Below are positions 28,349 through 38,312 of a DNA stretch of 64,000 nucleotides, in pieces (positions within the stretch are counted from its first letter, which is position 1; each line of letters opens with the position of its first letter). The notes under the pieces are model-generated. The model was not told the DNA's origin and searched no databases. It saw nothing but the letters and a program-made list of their open reading frames with translations. The stretch spans positions 751,884 through 815,883 of the forward strand of contig NZ_KN050828.1 of the NCBI RefSeq assembly GCF_000746275.1, written 5' to 3'. The position numbers were made by a program, and so were the translations under genes. The stretch comes from Thermopetrobacter sp. TC1 (GTDB lineage Bacteria > Pseudomonadota > Alphaproteobacteria > Rhizobiales > Aestuariivirgaceae).

Positions 28349-29284
28349 ATGAGTGGTGGTGACTTCATCGACATCCGCGATTTTTCGCGGGAAGAGCTGG
28401 AGGGGATGCTGGACGAGGCCATGCGGCGCAAGAAGGCGCGCCTGGGCTGGCCGAAGGCGAAGCCGGATGCCGATGCGCCGCTGTCCGGTCATTTGCTGGC
28501 GATGATTTTCGAAAAACCCTCCACGCGCACGCGGGTGTCCTTCGATGTGGCCATGCGCCAGCTCGGCGGGGAGACCATGGTGCTCAACGCCGGTGACATG
28601 CAGCTTGGCCGTGGTGAGACCATTGCCGATACCGGCCGGGTGCTTGACCGCATGGTGGACGTGATCATGCTGCGCACTTTCGGGCATGAGCGGGCGGAAG
28701 AGCTGGCGCGTTACACCGGCGTGCCGGTGATCAACGGCCTGACCGATCTGTCCCACCCCTGCCAGATCATGGCCGATGCCCAGACCATCCTCGAGCACAA
28801 GGGGCGGATCGAGGGGCTGACCATTGCCTGGGTTGGCGATTGTGCCAACGTCACCCGCTCCTGGATCGAGGCTGCAACCCTGCTCGGCGCGCGCATGAAG
28901 ATCGGCGCGCCGGAGGGGTATCGTCCGGATGCGGAAATTCTGGACTGGGCGAAGGCCCATGGCGGGGAGATCCTGCTGTTTGACAGCGCCGAGGAGGCGG
29001 TGCGCGATGCGGATGTGGTGATGACCGATACCTGGATCTCCATGCATCACAGCGAGGCGGAGAAGGAAAAGCGCATCGCCGATCTTACCCCCTATCAGGT
29101 GAACGAGGCGCTGATGGCGGCGGCGAAGGATGATGCCATCTTCATGCACTGTCTGCCGGCGCATCGCGGCGAGGAGGTGACCGATGCGGTGATCGACGGG
29201 CCGCAGTCCGTCGTCTTCGATGAGGCGGAAAACCGCATTCACGCCCAGAAGGCCGTGTTGCTCTTCTGCCTGGGGCGCCTGTGA
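28349..29284 (+). CDS. argF: Ornithine carbamoyltransferase
   Basis: 311 residues from the ATG at 28349 (CAGGAG 8 bases upstream). It joins ornithine and carbamoyl phosphate to make citrulline. Motifs are [15 protein letters not shown] (carbamoyl phosphate site), [22 protein letters not shown] and [13 protein letters not shown]. It is the second gene of argD-argF, and argB and argH are elsewhere in the window. Confidence 0.96.
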   Translation: MSGGDFIDIRDFSREELEGMLDEAMRRKKARLGWPKAKPDADAPLSGHLLAMIFEKPSTRTRVSFDVAMRQLGGETMVLNAGDMQLGRGETIADTGRVLDRMVDVIMLRTFGHERAEELARYTGVPVINGLTDLSHPCQIMADAQTILEHKGRIEGLTIAWVGDCANVTRSWIEAATLLGARMKIGAPEGYRPDAEILDWAKAHGGEILLFDSAEEAVRDADVVMTDTWISMHHSEAEKEKRIADLTPYQVNEALMAAAKDDAIFMHCLPAHRGEEVTDAVIDGPQSVVFDEAENRIHAQKAVLLFCLGRL

Positions 29285-29295
29285 GGCGGGTCGGA

Positions 29296-29316
29296 TCATC
29301 CACAGGCTGTGGAGAA
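29296..29316. promoter_or_regulatory. Two inverted DnaA-box-like 9-mers before dcd-dnaQ
   Basis: TCATCCACA (29296-29304) and, on the other strand, TTCTCCACA (29316-29308) each match the DnaA box TTATCCACA at 8 of 9 positions. Between them they form the 15-base palindrome TCCACAG-G-CTGTGGA. Two TTGACA hexamers follow at 29324 and 29356, each with only a weak -10. Confidence 0.4.
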
Positions 29317-29425
29317 GAAGCTGTTGACAAGCGCACGGGGGCGTTGCGATTTCCGTTGACAGGACAGCGGCCGGGCGCCTGTTTCTCTGGTTTACGTAAG
29401 ACAGGCCACGGAAGCGGATCCAGAC

Positions 29426-30547
29426 ATGGCGCAGGCAGCAGGGCAGGCGGCGAATCCGGGGAAGGAGGGCATCCTTCCGGCGCATGTCATCCGCCGCATG
29501 GTGGAAGAAGGGCAGATCACGGCGGCCACGCCCCTGGATCATGACCAGATTCAACCGGCCAGTCTCGATCTGCGCCTTGGCGAACGGGCCTGGCGGGTGC
29601 GCGCCTCCTTTCTGCCGGGGCCGAAGCGCACGGTGGCGGAGCGGCTTGAGGATCTGGCCCTGCATGCCTTCTCCCTGACCGAAGGGGCGGTGCTGGAAAC
29701 CGGCTGTGTCTACATCGTGGAGCTTCAGGAAGCTCTTGCGCTGCCTGATACGGTCTCGGCCGTGGCCAACCCGAAGAGTTCGACCGGGCGAATCGACGTT
29801 TTCACCCGGGTTATCGGCGAGCGCGCCGCCACGTTCGATCAGCTGCCGGCGGGGTATGCGGGGCGACTTTATCTTGAGGTCAGCCCGCGCACGTTTCCCA
29901 TTCTGGTGCGGGCAGGCTCGCGGCTGTCGCAGATCCGGTTCCGCAGCGGCATGCCTCAGCGCGGCGAGACGTTCCTGCGTGCGCTGCATGAGCGCGAACC
30001 GCTGGTGACGGAAGGGCCATTTCGTATCATCGGCGATGGCGTGGCGCTGACGGTGGATCTGGCCGGAGGTGATATAACGCAGCCGGTGGGTTTTCGGGCG
30101 CGGCGCCATGCCGGGCTGATCGATGTTGATCGCAAAGGCGCGCTTGATCCGCTCGATTATTTCGAGCCCATCATCCGGCGCGGGCCGCTGGTACTGGAGC
30201 CGGGAGAGTTCTACATTCTTGCCTCGAAGGAGGCGGTGCGGGTGCCGCCGGATCATGCGGCGGAAATGGTGCCGTTCGATCCCATGGTCGGCGAATTCCG
30301 CGTGCATTACGCCGGTTTTTTCGATCCCGGCTTTGGTCACGCGGCAGGTGGCGGCGAAGGATCGCGGGCGGTGCTGGAGGTGCGCTCGCGGGAGGTTCCT
30401 TTCATTCTCGAAGACGGGCAGATCGTGGGGCGGCTGGTCTATGAGCCGCTCAGCGAGGCGCCGGAGTTCGTCTATGGACAGGAGATCGGCTCGCACTATC
30501 AGAAACAGGGCCTGAAATTGTCCAAGCATTTCCGGCCCTTGTCCTGA
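29426..30547 (+). CDS. dcd: 2'-deoxycytidine 5'-triphosphate deaminase, long two-domain form
   Basis: 373 residues, about twice the usual dCTP deaminase. The first half carries the recognisable N-terminal pattern ([29 protein letters not shown]) and [17 protein letters not shown]. The second half repeats a dUTPase-like fold with [18 protein letters not shown] and [12 protein letters not shown]. This long form is known from alphaproteobacteria. It makes dUTP from dCTP on the route to dTMP. dnaQ starts 29 bases later. Confidence 0.88.
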   Translation: MAQAAGQAANPGKEGILPAHVIRRMVEEGQITAATPLDHDQIQPASLDLRLGERAWRVRASFLPGPKRTVAERLEDLALHAFSLTEGAVLETGCVYIVELQEALALPDTVSAVANPKSSTGRIDVFTRVIGERAATFDQLPAGYAGRLYLEVSPRTFPILVRAGSRLSQIRFRSGMPQRGETFLRALHEREPLVTEGPFRIIGDGVALTVDLAGGDITQPVGFRARRHAGLIDVDRKGALDPLDYFEPIIRRGPLVLEPGEFYILASKEAVRVPPDHAAEMVPFDPMVGEFRVHYAGFFDPGFGHAAGGGEGSRAVLEVRSREVPFILEDGQIVGRLVYEPLSEAPEFVYGQEIGSHYQKQGLKLSKHFRPLS

Positions 30548-30576
30548 AATTCCGCAGGCGGCAGAAACAGACAAAT

Positions 30577-31305
30577 ATGCGCGAGATCTGTCTGGATACC
30601 GAAACCACGGGCCTGAAACCTCAGGAGGGCCACCGTGTCATCGAGATCGGCGCGGTGGAGCTGAACAATCACATTCCCACCGGCCGCACCTTTCATGTCT
30701 ATCTCAATCCGGAGCGGGATGTTCCGGAAGATGCGGTAAAGGTGCACGGGCTGACGGCGGAATTCCTGGCCGACAAGCCGCGTTTCGCCGATGTGGTGGA
30801 CTCGTTTCTGGAGTTCATCGGGGATGCGCCCCTGGTCATTCACAACGCGGAATTCGACAGGGGCTTTCTCAACTGGGAGCTGTCCATCGTCGGGCGCGAG
30901 CCCATTCCGCCGGAGCGGTGCATCGACACGCTGGAAATTGCCCGGCGCAAGTTTCCGGGCGCGCAGAACACGCTGGATGCGCTCTGTCGGCGCTTTGGCG
31001 TGGACAATTCCGCGCGCGACCTGCACGGGGCGCTTCTCGATGCGCAGCTTCTGGCGGCAGTGTATGTGGAACTGATCGGCGGGCGGCAGATTGGCCTGTC
31101 TTTCGGCGAAAGGGAAATGCCAGGCGGCGTGGTGGAAACGCACGTAACCCCCGGTGCTGCCGCCCGCTATGGTGCGCGCCCGCGGCCTTTGCCTTCGCGC
31201 CTGAGTGCGGATGATCGCAGGCGCCATGCCGAATTCGTGGAAAGCCTTGGCGAAAACGCGCTTTGGCGGCGCTATCTTGAAGGCGATTTGCGCAAGGAAG
31301 GATGA
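30577..31305 (+). CDS. dnaQ: DNA polymerase III epsilon subunit (proofreading exonuclease)
   Basis: 242 residues. The DEDDh exonuclease motifs are complete: Exo[10 protein letters not shown], Exo[18 protein letters not shown] and Exo[16 protein letters not shown]. The C-terminal tail probably binds the alpha subunit. It edits errors on the replicative polymerase. Co-transcription with dcd links nucleotide supply and fidelity. The ribosome-binding site is weak, which suggests coupling to dcd or low expression. Confidence 0.95.
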   Translation: MREICLDTETTGLKPQEGHRVIEIGAVELNNHIPTGRTFHVYLNPERDVPEDAVKVHGLTAEFLADKPRFADVVDSFLEFIGDAPLVIHNAEFDRGFLNWELSIVGREPIPPERCIDTLEIARRKFPGAQNTLDALCRRFGVDNSARDLHGALLDAQLLAAVYVELIGGRQIGLSFGEREMPGGVVETHVTPGAAARYGARPRPLPSRLSADDRRRHAEFVESLGENALWRRYLEGDLRKEG

Positions 31306-31357
31306 TTGCGCAAGGAGGGCTGAGCGGTATTGAGAGCCGCCGGTGGCATGGCCATCC

Positions 31358-32533
31358 TCACCTGTGGTGATAGTTGCGGCGCCATGATCTGCATCTGCGT
31401 GGCCAGGGCGCACGGCTGGCATGCCAGAGAGCCTTGGCGCGCTCGCGGGCGGCGCGGCGCCATTTTTCCAGCGCGATGAGCATCTGTGTGCGGGTGTGGC
31501 CGGTGCCGGGCAGCTGCACAAGAACGTCGGCCATGGCCAGCCGTTGCTTCCAGATGTGATTGATCATGGGATGATCCGGGATGGCGCAGGAATCGGCGGC
31601 ATCGACATCGGGATCATCGATCAGGCTGCGGGTGGCGTGCAGGGTGAGCAGAACGCCCGGGGAAAAGGCGGCGAAATCCTCATCATAGGCGATCTTGTCC
31701 AGTAAAAGCGTGCGCTTGTGCACCCGGCCGAACAGGCTGGCGATGGTGCGGCCCGCATGGCGCAGGCGCCAGAAGCGCAGGCGCCCTTCGGCATGATATT
31801 GCGACAGGGCATCGCGGACCATGGCGGTGAGTGCGGGATCGCAGGCAATGGCGGTGCCGGCCCGGCCCTTCCAGCCGGAACGTTCAAGAAGCAGGAACTC
31901 ATCCAGCCAGGCGGCGGCATCGTCTTGCGCCGTGATGACCTCGAAGACGGTCTCGCCCCGCTCCTGCAGGCGGCGGCGCAGGCGGCGCCATTCCTTGCGG
32001 CGCTTGCGGGGGATGGCGGTTTCCCATTCGTCCGGCGTCTGTGTGGCATCGAGGAAGGCACGCTCCCACGTTTTCATCAGGACGAGAGAAAGCCCTTCCC
32101 TTGCCGTTACAGTGCGCAGGGTGTTCAGGAAGGGGCCATGCAGAGGCAGGGAGGGAAATTCGGCAAGAGCGGCACCGGTTTCGGAAAGATTTTCCAGGAG
32201 AGCCGCAACGGCCCATTCTGGCCGCCTGCCATCAATGAGCGGAACGCCGTGACAGAAAAAGGAGACCCAGCAGGTGGATGCGATGCGCCCCAGCCCGCCA
32301 TAGCGCCAGCCTTCGCGAACGCCGGTGATGGCGGCAAGGCCCAGCCCGTCCTGCGCGGCAACGGAGAGAAGGCGGGGGCGACGATGAGCCGGCAGATGGG
32401 TGAGTGCTGCATGCAGCCAGGGGCGTGTGGCCGTGAAGGCCGGTTCTGCCGCCTTGTGCTCCAGCGCATCCCACCAGCCCAGCAGCGTTTCCGGAAGCTG
32501 CGGCACACCGCGTATTCTGGCGATGACGTTCAT
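31358..32533 (-). CDS. GNAT-fold acyltransferase, BioF2/CelD/FemAB-like
   Basis: 391 residues. It has the acetyltransferase-6 pattern of CelD/BcsL-type proteins: RKRRKEWRRLRRRLQERG, WLDEFLLLERSGWKGRAGTA, LRFWRLRHAGRTIASLFG and KIAYDEDFAAFSPGVLL. Such proteins modify polysaccharides or cell-envelope polymers, and the substrate is unknown. The C-terminus is very basic. Its start overlaps the stop of the upstream flippase gene by four bases, so both probably act in one envelope-polysaccharide step. Confidence 0.82.
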   Translation of the reverse strand: MNVIARIRGVPQLPETLLGWWDALEHKAAEPAFTATRPWLHAALTHLPAHRRPRLLSVAAQDGLGLAAITGVREGWRYGGLGRIASTCWVSFFCHGVPLIDGRRPEWAVAALLENLSETGAALAEFPSLPLHGPFLNTLRTVTAREGLSLVLMKTWERAFLDATQTPDEWETAIPRKRRKEWRRLRRRLQERGETVFEVITAQDDAAAWLDEFLLLERSGWKGRAGTAIACDPALTAMVRDALSQYHAEGRLRFWRLRHAGRTIASLFGRVHKRTLLLDKIAYDEDFAAFSPGVLLTLHATRSLIDDPDVDAADSCAIPDHPMINHIWKQRLAMADVLVQLPGTGHTRTQMLIALEKWRRAARERAKALWHASRAPWPRRCRSWRRNYHHR

Positions 32534-33933
32534 GCCCTCTCCTTGGCTCCGTCAGGCGGTGGCGGTGCATGGCCGAAGCCTTCCGCAAGCACGCGGTTGG
32601 CGGCAATGGCATAGAAGGCGGCCTGCAGGGTGTAGGCAATGGAAGTGGCCAGGGCTGCGCCGGTGAGCCCGAAATGCGGGATGAGGGCGAGATTGAGGGT
32701 GGCGTTCACAAAAGCGGCGACACCGGTAATGAGGGCGGTGTAGTTCTGGTGCCCTGAGACCACGAGCATGGATTCCGCCGGCCCTGCCGCGGCGCGGGCG
32801 ATGTAGCCGAGGGCGAGAATGAACATCAGCGGCCAGGCCACCGGGAATTCCGGCCCGAACAGCGCCAGAATCCACTTGCCGAGAACGAGAATGAAGGTGG
32901 CGGCGGCCAGGGAAGGCCAGAGCATCCAGCTGCGAAAGCGGGCGAGCTGGCGCATGGCGCGCTCGCTGTCACGCTCGGCATAGGAGGCGGCAAACCGCGG
33001 CATGGCCACGGCGGTGACCGCAAAGTGGATGAAGGCGATCAGCGTGATGGTGCGGGCGGCGGCGAAATAAACGGCGATCTTGTCCGGCGGCACGAAGCGC
33101 TCCAGCAGCATCACGTCGAGATTGAGCATGAGCAGCGCGAAGCTGTCCATGAGCAGCATGGGCAAGGCCACCGACAGCCACTGGCGCGGGCGATAGCGCA
33201 CGGTGCGGTCCTTCAGCTCGCGGCCGAAACGCCGCTGCTGGATGATGTATTGCACGGTCATGGTCAGCCAGCTGGCGGCGGTGAGCGCAATGGCGGCCAC
33301 CGTGGCGGTGCGCGGCCCACCGAAAAGGAGAATGAGGCCGATGCCGCCCAGGATGAGCAGCGGGCGCATGATGTAGGGCGGAATGAAGGCGATGGCGATC
33401 CAGGAACGGGCGCGCCCGACGCCGTCCTGAAAATCAGTGACGGCAATCGCCGGCAGGGAGAGCAGGCCGATGATCAGGGGGCGGATGTAATGGTCATCGA
33501 TCATGCGCGGCCCGAAGGCATAAAGCACGGCAATGCCCAGCGCGGCGACGATGGCGCCGGCCGTGAAGGTGAGAAAGCGGCCGAAATTGAGAAAGCCGCG
33601 GGTGTGGGCATCATCGCCGCGGGTGGCATATTCGGCGAGAAAGCGCACCGCGGCGATGGAGAGGCCGAGGGTGGTGATCGAGCCCAAAACGTTCACCCAG
33701 ACCCAGACGAATGTGTAAATGCCGAAATCGAAGGCGCCGAGCCAGCGGGCGAGCAGCACCTGGGCGACAAAGGCAATAACGGCGGAGCCGACGCGGATGC
33801 CGAATGAGAAAAGGGCACCGGCGCCGTCGCGGCCGTTCTCACCGCTGCCGGTGAGCAGGCTGCGCAGCGGTTCCGGCACCTTGACAAGCAGCCTCAATAT
33901 GCGACCCCGCAAGCGTTTCATCACAATACGCAT
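32530..33933 (-). CDS. Polysaccharide flippase, MOP superfamily (Wzx/RfbX-like)
   Basis: 467 residues from the ATG at 33933, with 33921 as an alternative and neither with ideal spacing. About 12-14 hydrophobic helices are visible, with the MOP-type start FSFGIRVGSAVIAFVAQVLL, ARWLGAFDFGIYTFV and, late, LIPHFGLTGAALATSIAY. It would flip a lipid-linked oligosaccharide across the inner membrane. It is coupled by ATGA overlap to the FemAB-like acyltransferase. No glycosyltransferase is adjacent. Confidence 0.85.
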   Translation of the reverse strand: MRIVMKRLRGRILRLLVKVPEPLRSLLTGSGENGRDGAGALFSFGIRVGSAVIAFVAQVLLARWLGAFDFGIYTFVWVWVNVLGSITTLGLSIAAVRFLAEYATRGDDAHTRGFLNFGRFLTFTAGAIVAALGIAVLYAFGPRMIDDHYIRPLIIGLLSLPAIAVTDFQDGVGRARSWIAIAFIPPYIMRPLLILGGIGLILLFGGPRTATVAAIALTAASWLTMTVQYIIQQRRFGRELKDRTVRYRPRQWLSVALPMLLMDSFALLMLNLDVMLLERFVPPDKIAVYFAAARTITLIAFIHFAVTAVAMPRFAASYAERDSERAMRQLARFRSWMLWPSLAAATFILVLGKWILALFGPEFPVAWPLMFILALGYIARAAAGPAESMLVVSGHQNYTALITGVAAFVNATLNLALIPHFGLTGAALATSIAYTLQAAFYAIAANRVLAEGFGHAPPPPDGAKERA

Positions 33934-34189
33934 TCCCAAAAAGAAACTGCCGGCATTCCCCCTGACCATGGGACACTGTTGCCGGCAAAACGTGAGCAAA
34001 TGCTGAAAGTTCAGAACAATTTCTCCGCTTGGTTTTCAGGCGGTTAAAGCAAGCCGTTACACCATTTGCCACTTGTCGCTTTGCGGGGATCTGCGCAACA
34101 CTCGCCTCAATGAGGCAGGTGTTGCCGAAAGCGTTTCATCCAGCCGGCCGCAGGCCTGATTTGGCGAGACAGAGGGAGGGAGAAAGACG

Positions 34190-36100
34190 ATGAGCCGCTA
34201 TCATGAGGTCTATGAAAGCTGGAAAAAGGATCCGGAAGGGTTCTGGGCCAAGGCGGCGGAGGAGATCGACTGGTACAAGCCCTGGGAAAAGGTGTTCGAT
34301 CCGGAGAAGGGCGTTTACGGACGCTGGTTCGTGGGGGCGGAATGCAACACGTGCTACAATTGTGTGGATCGGCACGTGAAGGCCGGGCGGGGCGATCAAC
34401 CGGCGATCATCTGGGATTCTCCCATCACCGGAAGCAAGCGGATCATCACCTACGCCGAGCTGCTGGACGAGGTGGAGCTGTTTGCGGCGATCCTGCGCGA
34501 TTTCTCCGTGGAGAAGGGGGACAGGGTGATCATCTACATGCCGATGGTGCCCGAGGCGGTGATCGCCATGCTGGCCTGCGCCCGCATCGGGGCGGTGCAT
34601 TCGGTGGTGTTTGGCGGTTTTGCCGCCAAGGAGCTGGCCACGCGCATCGATGATGCCCATCCCAAGCTCATCGTCTCTGCCTCCTGCGGTATCGAGCCCA
34701 GCCGCATCGTGCCCTACAAGCCGTTGCTGGATGAGGCCATCGAGATCGCCTCGCACAAGCCGGATACCTGCATCATCCTGCAGCGCGAACAGCGCAAGGC
34801 GGGCATGATCCCGCTGCGGGACTATGACTGGCAGGAGCTGATGAACAAGGCGCGCGCGCGCGATCATCGCGCCGCATGCGTGCCGGTGGCGGCCACCGAT
34901 CCGCTCTATATCCTCTACACCTCCGGCACCACGGGCCAGCCCAAGGGTGTGGTGCGCGACAACGGCGGGCACATGGTCGCGCTGAAGTGGACGATGTCCA
35001 ACATCTACGGCGTCGAACCCGGGGAGGTCTACTGGGCCGCTTCCGACGTGGGCTGGGTCGTCGGCCACAGCTATATCGTCTATGGCCCGCTGCTGCATGG
35101 CTGCACCACCATCGTCTTCGAGGGCAAGCCGGTGGGCACTCCTGATGCCGGTGTCTTCTGGCGGGTGATTTCCGAGCATGGTGTGCGGGTGCTGTTCACG
35201 GCGCCGACGGCCTTCCGCGCGATCAAGAGGGAAGATCCGGATGGCGCGCTCATTCGCCAGTATGATCTTTCCGGATTCCGGGCGCTGTTCCTGGCCGGTG
35301 AACGGGCTGATCCGGACACCGTGCAATGGGCGGAAAAGCATCTCGGCGTGCCGGTGATCGATCACTGGTGGCAGACGGAGACGGGCTGGGCCATTGCCGC
35401 CAATCCGCTGGGGCTTGGCCTCCTGCCGCAGAAATACGGTTCGCCCGGTGTGCCGATGCCGGGGTATGACGTCGATATTCTCGATGAGAATGGCGAGAAG
35501 CTGGGCGCGGGCGAACTGGGGGCGATCTGCGTAAAACTGCCTCTACCGCCGGGGTGCCTGCCCACATTGTGGCAGAACGACGAACGATTCCGTGAAAGCT
35601 ATCTCTCGCGCTTCCCGGGCTATTACGAGACCGCCGATGCGGGCTATGTGGATGAGGATGGCTATCTCTACATCATGGCCCGCACCGATGACATCATCAA
35701 CGTGGCCGGGCACCGGCTTTCCACCGGTGGCATGGAGGAGGTACTGGCCTCGCATCCGGATGTGGCGGAATGCGCGGTTGTCGGCATCCGCGATACGCTG
35801 AAAGGGCAGATACCGATCGGCTTCATCGTGCTGAAGGCCGGTGTTTCGCGGGCGCCGGAGGAGGTGGAGCGCGAATGCGTGCAGCTGATCCGGGAGAAGA
35901 TCGGCGCGGTGGCCTCGCTGAAGCTGGTGATGACGGTGGCGCGGCTGCCCAAGACGCGCTCCGGCAAGATCCTGCGTGGCACCATTCGCAAGATCGCCGA
36001 TGGCGAGGAATGGAAGATGCCGGCGACGATCGACGATCCGGCCATTCTTGACGAGATCACGCAGGTGCTTTCGGAAAGGGGCGTGCTGGACAGGGAATGA
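34190..36100 (+). CDS. prpE: Propionyl-CoA synthetase
   Basis: 636 residues of the AMP-forming acyl-CoA synthetase family. The PrpE-like pattern is clear: MSRYHEVYESWKKDPEGFWA, ILYTSGTTGQPKGVVRD (P-loop), DHWWQTETGWAIAANPLG, VAGHRLSTGGMEE and the acetylatable lysine in [17 protein letters not shown]. It activates propionate, or acetate less well. It differs from the Acs at 48 kb in the acyl-pocket region (TGWAIA against TGGILI). A strong GGGAGGGAG precedes the start. It stands alone and divergent from the flippase. Confidence 0.92.
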   Translation: MSRYHEVYESWKKDPEGFWAKAAEEIDWYKPWEKVFDPEKGVYGRWFVGAECNTCYNCVDRHVKAGRGDQPAIIWDSPITGSKRIITYAELLDEVELFAAILRDFSVEKGDRVIIYMPMVPEAVIAMLACARIGAVHSVVFGGFAAKELATRIDDAHPKLIVSASCGIEPSRIVPYKPLLDEAIEIASHKPDTCIILQREQRKAGMIPLRDYDWQELMNKARARDHRAACVPVAATDPLYILYTSGTTGQPKGVVRDNGGHMVALKWTMSNIYGVEPGEVYWAASDVGWVVGHSYIVYGPLLHGCTTIVFEGKPVGTPDAGVFWRVISEHGVRVLFTAPTAFRAIKREDPDGALIRQYDLSGFRALFLAGERADPDTVQWAEKHLGVPVIDHWWQTETGWAIAANPLGLGLLPQKYGSPGVPMPGYDVDILDENGEKLGAGELGAICVKLPLPPGCLPTLWQNDERFRESYLSRFPGYYETADAGYVDEDGYLYIMARTDDIINVAGHRLSTGGMEEVLASHPDVAECAVVGIRDTLKGQIPIGFIVLKAGVSRAPEEVERECVQLIREKIGAVASLKLVMTVARLPKTRSGKILRGTIRKIADGEEWKMPATIDDPAILDEITQVLSERGVLDRE

Positions 36101-36142
36101 AGCCCCGATGAAAGCGATGTCGGGCAAGCGTGCGCAAGGTGC

Positions 36143-36171
36143 TTGCAAGGGGCGGCAGCTTTCTCTATAAC
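36143..36171 (+). promoter_or_regulatory. Sigma70 promoter for tRNA-Phe
   Basis: TTGCAA (36143-36148), a 17-base spacer and TATAAC (36166-36171), about 90 bases before the tRNA. Confidence 0.65.
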
Positions 36172-36260
36172 GCCGCTTGCACACCGCGCACCTTTCCGGC
36201 GGGTGCCTTGAGGTCCCCTTCAGTACCAGGGGATGAGAGCGATGTTCTCGCACCATATGG

Positions 36261-36336
<76 letters not shown>

Positions 36337-36508
36337 TTTCCGTTCCATCCGTTTTTCCCACATTCCTTCCAGCGGTTCTCTTAAGGTTCATCCGCAAGCA
36401 CGTCCGGGCATGTGGCCGCTGGCAGGCGGCTTGTAAGGAACGGACGATTCTGTCAGCATGCGGCCTTGAGGGGGGAGCGCCCATGACATCTTGTGCGGGA
36501 GGGGATCC

Positions 36509-36907
36509 ATGCTGCGGGCGATATCGGCTTTTCCGCTGCTCACTTTCGTGCTGGCCGCTTTCAATGTGGTGTTCTGGATGCCGGGGGTTTCCCTTGAGAG
36601 CATCCTTCTGAAATTCGTGATGCCCTCCGGCGCGCTGCTGGAGATCACCATGGGCGATATTTTGCTCATCGCAGCGCTTCTCATCCTCTTTTTCGAAACG
36701 CTCAAGAGCACAGGCACGAGCAATCTTTCCATTCTCGATCACATTCTCTCCACGGGCGTGTTCGTGCTGGCACTTGTGGAATTCCTGCTGGTGCCGCAGG
36801 CGGGCAATGCCTGGTTTCTCATGCTGGTCATCATCTGCTTCATGGATGTGGCGGCGGGCTATGCCGTCTCCATCCGGGCGGCGCGGCGGGATGTGTCCGT
36901 GAAATGA
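36509..36907 (+). CDS. Four-helix membrane protein of unknown function
   Basis: 132 residues from the ATG at 36509, directly after a strong GGGAGGGGATCC. Four hydrophobic segments are visible: around residues 5-25, 38-60, 74-93 and 98-118, starting MLRAISAFPLLTFVLAAFNV. I do not recognise a named family, but the layout is typical of conserved alphaproteobacterial inner-membrane proteins. It lies between tRNA-Phe and marC on the same strand. Confidence 0.75.
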   Translation: MLRAISAFPLLTFVLAAFNVVFWMPGVSLESILLKFVMPSGALLEITMGDILLIAALLILFFETLKSTGTSNLSILDHILSTGVFVLALVEFLLVPQAGNAWFLMLVIICFMDVAAGYAVSIRAARRDVSVK

Positions 36908-36952
36908 ATCTCTTAGGATATGAAACATCTGCAATCGTGATGGGGCGCATTC

Positions 36953-37624
36953 ATGCCTGAATGGTGGGGATCCCTGGTGGCGCCGGCCTTTGCCACCCTG
37001 TTCGTGATCATCGATCCGCTGGGATTAACGCCGATGTTCGCGGCGCTGACGGCGGAGATGTCCACGAAGGCGCGGCGGATGGTGGCGATCCGTTCCGTGG
37101 CACTGGCGTTTGGCGTGCTGCTGCTTTTTGCCCTGTTCGGCGAAGGCGTGCTCAAGCTCATGGGCATTTCGCTGCCGGCGTTTCGCATCGCCGGCGGGCT
37201 TTTGCTGTTTGTCATGGCCATGGAGATGCTCTTTGAAAAACGCAGCGAGCGGCGGCGACGGAACGTGGAAGAGGCCACGCACGAGGTGGCGGCCGTAACC
37301 GAGGATGCTGATGAGCGCGCCGAGGATGTCTGGGTGTTTCCGCTGGGCATTCCCCTGATCGCCGGACCGGGCGCGATCACATCCGTCATTCTGCTCATGG
37401 ATGCGCACGCCGGGCATGTGTGGCAGCAGCTGGTGATCATTCTCATCCTGATCATCGTGCTGGCGGCCACCCTGATCATGTTTCTGATGGTGGTGCGGTT
37501 CGGGCATCTGCTGAGCGAAACGGCGACACGGGCGATTTCCCGCATTCTCGGCATGATCCTGGCGGCGCTGGCGGTTCAGTTCGTCATTACGGGATTTAAG
37601 ACGGCCGGCTTCATGGCCGGCTGA
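36953..37624 (+). CDS. MarC family (UPF0056) integral membrane protein
   Basis: 223 residues with six predicted helices. MarC patterns are ATLFVIIDPLGLTPMF at the N-terminus and GIPLIAGPGAITSVILLM in the middle, with RILGMILAALAVQFVITG at the end. An acidic and basic cytoplasmic loop sits near residues 95-125. The family's transport role is unproven, and its name does not imply antibiotic resistance. Confidence 0.9.
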   Translation: MPEWWGSLVAPAFATLFVIIDPLGLTPMFAALTAEMSTKARRMVAIRSVALAFGVLLLFALFGEGVLKLMGISLPAFRIAGGLLLFVMAMEMLFEKRSERRRRNVEEATHEVAAVTEDADERAEDVWVFPLGIPLIAGPGAITSVILLMDAHAGHVWQQLVIILILIIVLAATLIMFLMVVRFGHLLSETATRAISRILGMILAALAVQFVITGFKTAGFMAG

Positions 37625-37712
37625 CGTTGCGCCTGAAGGCGTATCCGAGCTGCCGTTCTGGACAGGGCTTTGCGCGGCCCTGTAAACTCCCCGACTGGGG
37701 AGGGAAGAAAAC

Positions 37713-38249
37713 ATGGCGGACATTATCGACGACATTCATGCCGAGCATCGCATTCTCTCGCGGCTGCTGAAACGACTTGAGCAGGAAGTGGATGTTTTTG
37801 CCCGCGGGGAGCGGCCGGATTTCGAGCTGATCCGCGATATCCTCGACTTCCTGCTCACCTGGCCGGCGGCCTGTCATCATCCGCGCGAGGCGGTGCTGGA
37901 GCGGTATCTGGCCAAGGCGGCACCGGAAGCGGCGGCGGAGGTCAATCTGGAAGCGGAGCATGCGCGCATGGGCGAACAGCTGCGCACCATGGCGCAGGCG
38001 CTGGAGTCCATCTTGATGGAAATTGAGGTTTCGCGCGAAACCTTTGTGGCCATGACCCGCAATTTCATCGCGCGGTTCAAGTATCATCTCGCCATGGAGG
38101 AAGAGGAATTCCTGCCGCTGGCTCGAAAAGAACTGACACGGGAACAGCTCGAAGCGGCGGCGAAGGAAGCGCGCGGCGAGACGGAGAAAACGCCGCTATG
38201 CCGCGATGTGGCCCGGGTGGAGAGCCTGTTGCGCGCCTGTGAGACGTGA
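37713..38249 (+). CDS. Hemerythrin-like (HHE) domain protein
   Basis: 178 residues, all helical. The candidate di-iron ligands are in IIDDIHAEHRIL, the CHHPREAVLERYL segment and KYHLAMEEEEFLPLA, following the HHE cation-binding layout of two histidine-glutamate pairs. Such proteins sense or bind oxygen, nitric oxide or iron. The ATG has AGGGAAG upstream. It stands alone between marC and the convergent tyrC. Confidence 0.87.
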   Translation: MADIIDDIHAEHRILSRLLKRLEQEVDVFARGERPDFELIRDILDFLLTWPAACHHPREAVLERYLAKAAPEAAAEVNLEAEHARMGEQLRTMAQALESILMEIEVSRETFVAMTRNFIARFKYHLAMEEEEFLPLARKELTREQLEAAAKEARGETEKTPLCRDVARVESLLRACET

Positions 38250-38312
38250 CTTGCGCGTTTCTCCGAGCGCCGCATAGCCACATAAGAAGGCTGACGGGTT
38301 TTTCCGGCAGGA

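Noticed and set aside
28334..30574. A 746-codon open frame on the minus strand
   Set aside because: It is antisense to argF and dcd, which are both supported by motifs. The translation is low-complexity and His/Arg-rich.
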